DNA from: CAZSMK01 sp964608095
GTDB taxonomy: Bacteria > Sumerlaeota > Sumerlaeia > MWCT01 > JAGHBZ01
Reading direction: 5' to 3'
Assembly: GCA_964608095.1 (NCBI GenBank)
Contig: CAZSMK010000088.1
Coordinates: 1 to 8,426 of the forward strand
DNA: 8,426 nucleotides
The notes beneath the pieces were generated by a model, which did not search any database, was not told the DNA's origin, and worked only from the letters and a program-made list of their open reading frames with translations. This document shows, piece by piece, positions 1 through 6,254 of the stretch. The position numbers were made by a program, and so were the translations under genes. Position 1 is the first letter of the stretch, and each line of letters starts with the position of its first letter.

Positions 1-183
1 TATCTTACAACAATAATGAGCACAACATTCAATCTTAAAACCGATTGTTTAGTCTAATTGTTTCCCGCAAAACTCCTATTTCGCGAATCTCTCTTTTAAG
101 AGAAGGTATTGTTTCAAAATTCTTGAGTTGTGAGCGGTAAATAGTTTAAGGTGTATCAGGTTTATATTTTTGATGAAACCATT

Positions 184-1083
184 ATGAGCACGATACTAAA
201 AGCATTAGAAAAAGCCCGGCAGGAACGTGAGCGGCAGCGTAAAGAAGATGAGAATATCCGCGCACAGCAGGTAGTTTACGGTGCGAAAAAATCCGTCGAG
301 CCGCCCTCGCCCCCGCAAAAGCCGCCGCAAACTGCAAAAGCGGGTGAACCCTCACCTGCAGGAAGGTTCTTTTTTATCGGGATTATACTATTTATTATCT
401 CCGTCGGTGTTCTTGGCATCGCAAGCTTTATGATGTATCGTATCAACCATACACTCACTGTAAGTCACTCTCCCAAATCGGATTCCAATCAAGCCGGGTT
501 TAGCGGCATCCTTTCAGACAAAGACGATAAGGAACTTTTTGCGCCTCAAGAACAAAGCCTCACAGAGAATAATACGCAACGCTCACGATCGCCCGACTCT
601 CCCGGTGATGACCGACAGATTAAACATGAAAAAGCTGCCGCTCAATCGTCCGGTGACCGGGACACCTCTTCTCGTGAACAGGAACAAACCACACCTGATG
701 TGCATGCTCGTGAAACCCGTGAAGCGCAGCCTCCACCAACGGCGACGGTTCCCCTTGAACCTGTTCCATCACCTACTCCAGCGGTACATCGTACGTCCGT
801 TGCTCCATCACCAACACCCCGCAAAACGCCAGTCCCCACTCCCTCGCCTTCGCCTTCACCTTCCCCCGCAGAAGAAAAAGCGCTCGCCGAAGTGTATACT
901 CCTCCGGATAAACTCGGTTTGCAAATTGATGGAATTTTCTGGGACGAAATAAAACCTATGGCTATTATTAATGGTAAGATCGTAAGTAAAGGCGACAAGA
1001 TTGAGGGAATGGAAATTCTCGAGATCAAGAAGAATTCCCTGCGGCTCAAAAAAGGAAATACCGTGTATAATGTTCTTTTCTAA
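184..1083 (+). CDS. gspB: GspB-like type II secretion system accessory protein
   Basis: This 299-residue bitopic inner-membrane protein matches the GspB/ExeB plan. Residues 1-30 are a short, highly charged cytoplasmic segment opening MSTILKALEKA, typical of the family. One transmembrane helix lies at about 62-86. A long periplasmic linker rich in Pro, Ser and Thr follows (about 90-240), including a run of Ser-Pro repeats near 219-228. A compact C-terminal domain (about 245-299, LQIDGIFWDEIKPMAIING) resembles the GspB C-terminal domain. In known systems GspB works with the ATPase GspA to help the secretin GspD assemble across peptidoglycan. An in-frame GTG at 151 would add 11 residues, but the family N-terminus supports ATG 184. 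Neither start has a strong ribosome binding site. No other secretion gene is in view, so attachment to a type II system is inferred from family membership. Confidence in the family is high and in the exact role moderate. Confidence 0.82.
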   Translation: MSTILKALEKARQERERQRKEDENIRAQQVVYGAKKSVEPPSPPQKPPQTAKAGEPSPAGRFFFIGIILFIISVGVLGIASFMMYRINHTLTVSHSPKSDSNQAGFSGILSDKDDKELFAPQEQSLTENNTQRSRSPDSPGDDRQIKHEKAAAQSSGDRDTSSREQEQTTPDVHARETREAQPPPTATVPLEPVPSPTPAVHRTSVAPSPTPRKTPVPTPSPSPSPSPAEEKALAEVYTPPDKLGLQIDGIFWDEIKPMAIINGKIVSKGDKIEGMEILEIKKNSLRLKKGNTVYNVLF

Positions 1084-1090
1084 ATGTATT

Positions 1091-1095
1091 GGAGG
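1091..1095 (+). promoter_or_regulatory. Shine-Dalgarno GGAGG, start codon ambiguous
   Basis: A consensus GGAGG lies 8 bp after the gspB stop. No ATG, GTG or TTG in the propeller frame sits at the usual distance downstream. The in-frame codon 8 nt after it is ATT (1104). The only in-frame standard starts are TTG 1089, which overlaps the site, and ATG 1155, which is 59 nt further on. A TTG at 1096 and an ATG at 1084 are in another frame that stays open only to 1302. The site probably serves the propeller gene, but the actual start cannot be fixed from sequence. Confidence 0.45.
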
Positions 1096-1154
1096 TTGTT
1101 CTTATTTTCTCGTCTGCACAGAGTCACTTCCCCAAAATCTCCCTTTTCCTCCGT

Positions 1155-2108
1155 ATGGGATTTGTGGCTCTTTCTCTCATGGTTTTGCCGGGATTATGTG
1201 TATCTAACGAGAACGTGGTTATTGAAAAGGTATCCTCGCTCGATATTTCCGGGCGCGCTCGCTCTGTCGCATTATACAAATCGTTTGCCTATCTCTCGTT
1301 GATGGGGGAAGGGCTTGCTATCATTGACGTTCAGAATCCGGCTGAACCACGACTTGTACGACAGTTGAAAGAGGGCTTCGCTCCTATACATGTGGCTATT
1401 GTGGGAGATATAGGATATGAATCGGACAGATATCATGGATTACAGATCGTTGACCTTTCAGAGCCTACGTTTCCCAGGATTCTGAAGCGAGCCGAGAGTC
1501 CCTCTATTGTGTTATATACCCTGCCTGTAGACGACTATTTGTTTGCCGCTGCAGGCAGCGACGGTTTGCTTAGTTATAGACGACTTGAAAGCCAACCTTT
1601 TGTCGATAAAGCAAGTCAGTATAGTAGAGTAGATTTCTCACGGATGATGGAGATAAAAGATACGACGCTTTATTTAGCTGATGGATATGACGCTGGATTG
1701 AGGATATTCGATATAGCAGACCCGACCACGCCAAGTCTGGTGTCCTCTTATTTCTCAGCTGGCTTCTGCGATACCTTGACGCTTAACGACAATGTGCTCT
1801 TTATGAGCAAACGCCAGGCGGGTGTTATCATCGCCGATATCACCGCCCCCACCTCACCTCGCGTAATCGGCAAAATCAAGCTACTCAACGGTGCGGTTCG
1901 GTCACTCGAAATCAAGGATAATTATCTTGTGGTGTTGCATTCACGGACAGGTATTTCGCTCTACGATATCTCCTGCCCGGAGAACCCGAAAATGGTCGAC
2001 CGAAAATCTACCGTCGGCGATCCCATGGGCTTGGCGCTGAAGGACGACCTGCTCTTCGTTGCCGAATGGAAAAGAGGATTGAGTGTTTTCAGGTTATGTA
2101 AACAATGA
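1155..2108 (+). CDS. Secreted LVIVD-repeat beta-propeller protein
   Basis: From ATG 1155 the protein has 317 residues. It has a hydrophobic N-terminus (about 2-16) and then repeats of the LVIVD type, with the pattern G-L-x-I-x-D-[ILV]-x-x-P-x-x-P. Clear copies start near residues 53, 95, 181, 223 and 266. A degenerate copy is near 137 and a closing strand near 308. The spacing is a steady 42-44 residues, which fits a seven-bladed propeller. LVIVD proteins are surface or periplasmic with no known catalytic activity; a binding role is inferred. The start is uncertain. A GGAGG at 1091-1095 lies well upstream, the in-frame TTG 1089 precedes it, and ATG 1155 has no ribosome binding site. Starting upstream would add basic residues (Lys, Arg) before the hydrophobic stretch, giving a more normal signal peptide. 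The stop overlaps the next gene's start (ATGA at 2105-2108). Confidence 0.8.
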   Translation: MGFVALSLMVLPGLCVSNENVVIEKVSSLDISGRARSVALYKSFAYLSLMGEGLAIIDVQNPAEPRLVRQLKEGFAPIHVAIVGDIGYESDRYHGLQIVDLSEPTFPRILKRAESPSIVLYTLPVDDYLFAAAGSDGLLSYRRLESQPFVDKASQYSRVDFSRMMEIKDTTLYLADGYDAGLRIFDIADPTTPSLVSSYFSAGFCDTLTLNDNVLFMSKRQAGVIIADITAPTSPRVIGKIKLLNGAVRSLEIKDNYLVVLHSRTGISLYDISCPENPKMVDRKSTVGDPMGLALKDDLLFVAEWKRGLSVFRLCKQ

Positions 2109-3097
2109 AACTCAAGGAGTTATATTTAGAAAACCCCGTCATACCCGCACCGCTTTCAGGATATACTGATCGTGCGTACAGGGAAATTCTAAGGGGATTC
2201 AATTCCTCGATTACGTTTCCAGGTCTACTTCCTGCAGAGGGTCTTGTACGGGCGCCGTCGTGTATTCTCGAAGACATACAAATTGCAGGAGAACCGCCGC
2301 CCATCGGAGTCCAGTTGTTTGGTAAAGAGCCGTCCACAATGGCTGAAGCTGCTCAGATGCTCGAGGAATTCTCGGTTAAACTCATTGACGTGAACCTGGG
2401 ATGCCCCATGAAAAAGATCGTGTCCACGGGATGCGGCGCCTCACTCCTTCGCAATCCTGCTCTGGCAGTCGAAATCATCCGCGCAATTCGAGATAAAATC
2501 TCGGTTCCTCTTACGGTGAAACTCAGAGCCGGTTGGGACGATAGGTCCATCAATTGTGTCGATCTCGGTAAGGCTCTGGAAGATGCAGGCGCCGATGCAC
2601 TCTGTCTCCATTCGCGAACTCGCGAACAACTCTTTCATGGTAAATCTGATTGGAGCCTCATCCGTACCTTGAAGAAGAACGTTTCCATTCCCGTTATCGG
2701 AAACGGTGATGTATTTACAGTAGCGGATGCGCAGAGAATGATGGACGAGACCTGTTGCGATGCAGTTATGGTCGGACGGGGAATTATAGGTAATCCATGG
2801 TTGATTCGAAACGCGTACTTATATTTTACAGGCAAGAAAAGGCTGGATGAGCTTCCCGAAATTTCTCTGGATGAACGGATCGATGTCCTACTCGATCATT
2901 ACCGTCTTTCCGTTCGATGGCGCGGCGAACGAAAGGGTATAGTCGAGATGAGGAAACATTTTATCAAATATATCAAAGGACTTCCGGATGCACGTTCTCT
3001 TCGCCAGGAAGTTATGACTCTTACTCGTCTGGATCAAATCGAGAAATGCCTTCTAAAACTCAAAAATACGATAAAGGCAGAAAAAAAATCTTCTTGA
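2105..3097 (+). CDS. dus: tRNA-dihydrouridine synthase, DusB-like
   Basis: This is a full-length, 330-residue FMN enzyme that reduces uridine to dihydrouridine in tRNA using NADPH. The N-terminal barrel opens with PVIPAPLSGYTDRAYRE (11-27), the usual Dus signature. NLGCPMKKI (97-105) holds the catalytic Cys100, which donates the proton. Lys139 in VKLRAG and His169 in LHSRTR match the conserved flavin and substrate residues. IGNGDV (198-203) and VGRGIIGNPW (223-232) form the phosphate-binding end of the barrel. The C-terminal helical part carries RKH (283-285), as in the tRNA-binding domain of the family. The gene begins inside the stop codon of the propeller gene (ATGA), and only a weak AGG precedes it, so translational coupling is likely. 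Which of the bacterial Dus classes it belongs to, and hence which tRNA position it modifies, is not certain. Confidence 0.93.
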   Translation: MKLKELYLENPVIPAPLSGYTDRAYREILRGFNSSITFPGLLPAEGLVRAPSCILEDIQIAGEPPPIGVQLFGKEPSTMAEAAQMLEEFSVKLIDVNLGCPMKKIVSTGCGASLLRNPALAVEIIRAIRDKISVPLTVKLRAGWDDRSINCVDLGKALEDAGADALCLHSRTREQLFHGKSDWSLIRTLKKNVSIPVIGNGDVFTVADAQRMMDETCCDAVMVGRGIIGNPWLIRNAYLYFTGKKRLDELPEISLDERIDVLLDHYRLSVRWRGERKGIVEMRKHFIKYIKGLPDARSLRQEVMTLTRLDQIEKCLLKLKNTIKAEKKSS

Positions 3098-3109
3098 AGA
3101 GCGGGAAGA

Positions 3110-3137
3110 ATTTTTCTGAGACTTTTCGCAGAAAAAT
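3110..3137 (+). other. A/T-rich 9-bp inverted repeat between dus and the lipoprotein gene
   Basis: ATTTTTCTG (3110-3118) and CAGAAAAAT (3129-3137) are perfect inverted copies around a 10-nt loop, 12 bp after the dus stop. The stem is mostly A-T and no T-run follows on the plus strand. It is at best a weak stem that could trim or attenuate the message before the lipoprotein gene. Confidence 0.35.
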
Positions 3138-3195
3138 GTTTCCCTTTACAATTCAGACATTGAAGGTCGAGAATAGTAACACGTTTACTCGTTTC

Positions 3196-3202
3196 GAGGA
3201 GG
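3196..3202 (+). promoter_or_regulatory. Strong ribosome binding site for the lipoprotein gene
   Basis: GAGGAGG with a 6-nt spacer to ATG 3209 fixes this start. It is the strongest Shine-Dalgarno site of the plus-strand group, so the lipoprotein may be made in larger amounts than Dus, even from a shared message. Confidence 0.75.
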
Positions 3203-3208
3203 ATAAGG

Positions 3209-3748
3209 ATGCTTAAACTCTTGTTGAGGTCAATAGCCGTGATAATGTCGCTCGTAGTGATCCTTGGAGCTGAGGGGTGCGCAAAGAAAGTGGTTATCCC
3301 CGAGTTTAGTACGGCAAAGGAACAGTACGTATATGCCATGAAGCTCAAAATGAACACCTTGATAGGCTATACCAAAAAACAGCGAAAAGAACAACTCAAA
3401 CTACTCGAAACATCGTTTATGGAAGTAATCAAAGATTTCCCGGAAGACGAAAGATACACCCCGGCGGCTTACGTGAGTTTGGGCGACACCTATATCGAGT
3501 ATCGTGAACCGCGCAAGGCAATCGATATCTTCGAGGAGGCAATCATGCGTTATCCCGACCAGGCGGATGTACTTCTCTTTTCACATTATGGTTTAGGGTT
3601 TTCCTACGATATGATAGGCGAGTATGAAGAGGCAAAGAAAGAATACAAGCTTTGTGTCGATAAATTCGGCGACGATCCTCGACCGGAATTCCAGGAAACG
3701 CTTCAAAAATGCCGCACTCGTTATGAGCGACTGAGAGTGCGAGAGTAA
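3209..3748 (+). CDS. TPR-repeat lipoprotein
   Basis: This is a 179-residue envelope protein. Residues 1-24 form a lipoprotein signal peptide: a basic start (MLKLLLR), a hydrophobic core, then the lipobox-like AEGC with Cys24 as the lipidation site. The Glu two residues before Cys is unusual for a lipobox. The mature part is helical. It has two recognisable tetratricopeptide repeats at about 84-117 (AAYVSLGDTYIEYREPRKAI) and 123-156 (HYGLGFSYDMIGEYEEAKKE), and a possible earlier degenerate one at 57-80. The layout resembles the small TPR lipoproteins of the BamD/CpoB type, but it is too short and too divergent for a named assignment. Such proteins act as scaffolds for envelope complexes. The neighbouring gspB and propeller genes fit an envelope role. 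It is the last gene of the plus-strand group. Confidence 0.82.
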   Translation: MLKLLLRSIAVIMSLVVILGAEGCAKKVVIPEFSTAKEQYVYAMKLKMNTLIGYTKKQRKEQLKLLETSFMEVIKDFPEDERYTPAAYVSLGDTYIEYREPRKAIDIFEEAIMRYPDQADVLLFSHYGLGFSYDMIGEYEEAKKEYKLCVDKFGDDPRPEFQETLQKCRTRYERLRVRE

Positions 3749-3782
3749 GAACATTCCTTCCCTGAAACATTCTTCACCTTCT

Positions 3783-4574
3783 TCATGTTATCAACAATTC
3801 TTCACGTAATTGATAGGCGGGTGTAAAAAACTGCCGGTAAAGACAATGGAGCAATATCAATGACGAAAGCGCAACGCTGAAAATAATGGCGTACACGATC
3901 ATTACTTGATATCTCACCGCGGTTGTGGGATGCGAGCCGGCAATAATTTGTCCCGACATCATGCCCGGCAGAACCACCATGCCCATGACCATCATGTTGT
4001 TGATAGACGGAATCAAAGCGGCACGCGCACTGCGAACGATGCTTTCTTTTGACGCCTGGTAAGGTGTGGCGCCTAATGCAAGGAGCGCTTCTATTCTGTG
4101 ACGGGTGTTTCCCAATTCTGCTCCGAGCCTCTCCGCGGCAAGCGCTACTCCGTTCATCGAGTTACCCAACACCATACCACCTATAGGGATCAAATATTTG
4201 GGTTCGTACCAGGGTTTCCATCCCACTACAGCCTTGGTTACCATTACGAGCGTAATCCCGCTGCCGATTACTAACGATATAAGGGTGAGGAGATAAAGAT
4301 TGGCTACCGGGTGTTTGACGCGTGATATCGCCGTGCGCGTCGCCACAAGCAACATCAGAAAAAGAATCCCGACTACCAGATACCAGCACGACAATTTGAA
4401 TATATACACCAGTACAATCCCTATAAGGTACAGTTGTCCCAATGCTCTCAAGGAACCGATAACGAGTTCCTTTTCGAGTTTGAGCCTGGCGAGGTAACTC
4501 AGCCCGATGAGGACAATGATCATCGAATAGCCAAGAAGAAGACCGAATAGCGATATATCTTTAATCTGTTCCAT
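3783..4574 (-). CDS. fetB: FetB/YbbM-family (UPF0014) ABC transporter permease
   Basis: This is a 263-residue integral membrane protein with about seven hydrophobic segments (near 9-28, 42-59, 64-80, 95-113, 125-145, 195-213 and 220-243). The family signature is clear: LGNSMNGVALA (136-146), a cytoplasmic loop with EALLALGATPYQA (162-174), and VLPGMMSGQIIAGSHP followed by AVRYQ (201-223). In E. coli, FetB pairs with the ATPase FetA and was described as an iron exporter that protects against oxidative stress. The start at 4574 is supported by AGGTGA (plus-strand 4585-4590) 10 nt upstream. No FetA-like ATPase is adjacent on either side. The upstream gene on this strand is the GH4 enzyme 220 bp away, and downstream is a convergent lipoprotein gene. 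The partner must be encoded elsewhere or the protein works differently. Family assignment is confident; substrate is not. Confidence 0.88.
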   Translation of the reverse strand: MEQIKDISLFGLLLGYSMIIVLIGLSYLARLKLEKELVIGSLRALGQLYLIGIVLVYIFKLSCWYLVVGILFLMLLVATRTAISRVKHPVANLYLLTLISLVIGSGITLVMVTKAVVGWKPWYEPKYLIPIGGMVLGNSMNGVALAAERLGAELGNTRHRIEALLALGATPYQASKESIVRSARAALIPSINNMMVMGMVVLPGMMSGQIIAGSHPTTAVRYQVMIVYAIIFSVALSSLILLHCLYRQFFTPAYQLREELLIT

Positions 4575-4794
4575 AAATAAGTATTCACCTAATCTACCTG
4601 TTCGAATGGATCCGGGTCAAGCCAATAACCTGCGGGCTCAGGGCGGGCTTATACGCTCTTGTACAGAGATAGTTATGCCGGGACATAAAAGACACCAACG
4701 ACTTCAGGGACTTCAAATACATGATTGCGAGGTCGGTCGGTGATGGATCTGAACTATTCTCTTATTCCGCGATGACATCTGTTTCCCAAAGGGA
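4575..4794. other. Gene-free gap upstream of fetB
   Basis: No open frame of useful length or RNA gene is recognisable here. On the minus strand, TTGACC (plus 4615-4620) and TAGATT (plus 4591-4596) sit 18 bp apart and look like a sigma-70 promoter. However, transcription would then begin at or after the fetB ribosome binding site, so this is doubtful. A 6-bp inverted repeat, AAAGGG (4788-4793) and CCCTTT (4804-4809), spans the GH4 stop codon. It has no following T-run and is a poor terminator candidate. Confidence 0.4.
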
Positions 4795-6222
4795 TTATTT
4801 ATACCCTTTGAGGAAACTTTTCTCTGCGTCAAAAAGTTCAAGCGTCATACGTTGAATTTCATCCGGCGAACAGACCGCCGCCGTCAACGGATCAAGCATA
4901 AGGGCACGTATAGCAAGCTCTTTGCTTTTCTGGATTGCGGCATCGGCGGCGATGTCGAAGAAACGCATGTTCCAATCGCAGAGAGCCGCCATGTGCGGGG
5001 GGAGTTTCCCGAACATCACAGGGTTTATGCCGTTGCGATCGATCATGCATGCTACTTCCACGCACCCGTCGTGGGGTAGATTTGCAATCAACGGACCCGC
5101 GCCATCTCTTGTGTTCATGACGTTTCCATGAATCCGGTGCGGTCTGTCTTTTTCCCGCGCTTCGATGATCCAGGAGGCATACTCCCAGCTGCGTTCCCCG
5201 CCAAGCGGTAATTTGCCTTCAAGCATTTTTGTCCTGTCTTCGTCGGCTTTCTTCCGCCATAAGGGCCAATTCTTCGAATAAAAACCAGAACCCCCGTCGT
5301 ATCCGAAACGGCAATACTGCTTCCTCAAATCTTTACGTTTGCGATAATAGGGAACGTACTCGCTGAGATGACCGGACGATTCGGTCACGAACGCCCCGAA
5401 ATGAAGCATTATATCTTTTCGGACGATATCGCCTGCATCATCGGGATCGGACGGATTACCTGCAAGGTCTTGCCGCGCCTTGCGTTTGAGAATCGGGTAC
5501 AGGTCCTTTCCCCTATGCTGAAGTTTTGTGAACCAGGCAAGATGGTTAATTCCCGCACATTCCCATTCCATTTCGTCGTAAGGAATACCAGCACGTTTTG
5601 CAAGAATATGGCTGGTTCCCTGAACCGAATGACAAAGCCCGACCACGTTCATAGAACTGGAACGAGCGGCTGCCATGCACATCATGTTCATGGGATTGGT
5701 ATAGTTGAGGACGAGCGCGTCAGGGCAGAGTTCCTCCGCGTCGCGAAGAATATCCAGCCAGTGAGGGATAGTCCTGAGCCCCTTGAATAGCCCGCCCGGT
5801 CCTATGGTGTCCCCGATACACTGGTCAACGCCGTATTTTAAAGGGATATCGTTATCGGACTTTACGCACTCCACGCCGCTTACCTCTATGCAATTCACTA
5901 AATAATGAGTGCCAGCCATGACATCGCGTCGCTTTGTTGATGCGGTAACGCTCCACCCGGATTTGGCATATTTCTCGATAAGCCTGCCGACTAATTTCGC
6001 TATAGGCTTGAGCCGTTTAGCATCAATATCCACGAGGGCAATCTCGCCACGCTCCGCTCCCGGGATGAGAAGCAGGTCATTCACGAGGTGCAAGGTAAAA
6101 AAACTCCCCGCACCCATCATGGTAAATTTGATAGGGCGCGGCATTGAACCGCGGAAACCTGTGGCTTCATCCGCCGCCTTTGTATGCTCGGCGTGTCCCG
6201 CCGATTTCTTCGTCTTTGCCAT
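4795..6222 (-). CDS. GH4 glycoside hydrolase, MelA-type alpha-galactosidase-like
   Basis: This is a 475-residue NAD+- and Mn2+-dependent glycosidase of family GH4, which cleaves by an oxidation-elimination route. The Rossmann motif GAGSFFT is at 37-43, IALVDID at 61-67 ends in the usual acidic residue, GDTIGPGG is at 137-144 and NYTNPM at 173-178. CHSV at 197-200 supplies the metal-binding Cys197, and GINHLAWF at 224-231 supplies His227. In GH4 the CHSV form is linked to alpha-galactosidases such as E. coli MelA, whereas phospho-glucosidases carry CDMP or CN[VI]P. That makes an unphosphorylated alpha-galactoside or a related sugar the best guess; alpha-galacturonide cannot be excluded. The start is set by AAGGAGA (plus 6231-6237), 8 nt upstream. 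This leaves a 26-residue Lys/Ala/His-rich tail before the usual family start near MPRPIKF. There is no signal peptide, so it is cytoplasmic. It is the second gene of the pair with the DUF2961 gene. Confidence 0.92.
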   Translation of the reverse strand: MAKTKKSAGHAEHTKAADEATGFRGSMPRPIKFTMMGAGSFFTLHLVNDLLLIPGAERGEIALVDIDAKRLKPIAKLVGRLIEKYAKSGWSVTASTKRRDVMAGTHYLVNCIEVSGVECVKSDNDIPLKYGVDQCIGDTIGPGGLFKGLRTIPHWLDILRDAEELCPDALVLNYTNPMNMMCMAAARSSSMNVVGLCHSVQGTSHILAKRAGIPYDEMEWECAGINHLAWFTKLQHRGKDLYPILKRKARQDLAGNPSDPDDAGDIVRKDIMLHFGAFVTESSGHLSEYVPYYRKRKDLRKQYCRFGYDGGSGFYSKNWPLWRKKADEDRTKMLEGKLPLGGERSWEYASWIIEAREKDRPHRIHGNVMNTRDGAGPLIANLPHDGCVEVACMIDRNGINPVMFGKLPPHMAALCDWNMRFFDIAADAAIQKSKELAIRALMLDPLTAAVCSPDEIQRMTLELFDAEKSFLKGYK

Positions 6223-6230
6223 CGATTATG

Positions 6231-6237
6231 TCTCCTT
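6231..6237 (-). promoter_or_regulatory. Ribosome binding site fixing the GH4 start
   Basis: AAGGAGA on the minus strand, with an 8-nt spacer to ATG 6222, supports the upstream start over the internal ATG at GH4 residue 27. It lies in the 32-bp gap after the DUF2961 stop codon, so the two genes probably share one message. Confidence 0.7.
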
Positions 6238-6254
6238 CATCTTTTTTCAGCTGC

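Noticed and set aside
1..183. Tail of an upstream gene or a promoter before gspB
   Set aside because: One frame is open from the edge for 18 codons (to 57), which is too short to judge. No convincing -35/-10 pair was found. The small TCTCTT/AAGAGA repeat at 90-103 has only a 2-nt loop.
642..1049. Minus-strand 135-codon ORF rich in Gly and Glu opposite gspB
   Set aside because: It is the mirror of the Pro/Ser-rich coding stretch of gspB, has no ribosome binding site and no family resemblance.
3749..3782. Possible shared terminator between the convergent lipoprotein and fetB genes
   Set aside because: The 34-bp spacer has no clear stem or T-run.
4601..4610. TTCGAATGG resembling a tRNA T-loop in the gap upstream of fetB
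   Set aside because: No cloverleaf can be drawn on either strand around it.
4788..4809. AAAGGG/CCCTTT inverted repeat across the GH4 stop as a terminator
   Set aside because: The stem has only 6 bp with a 10-nt loop and no T-run on the transcribed strand.
5368..5790. Plus-strand 140-codon ORF inside the GH4 gene, and similar ones at 5909-6352 and 6819-7268
   Set aside because: They are antisense shadows of strongly conserved GH4 and DUF2961 coding sequence, with no domain of their own.
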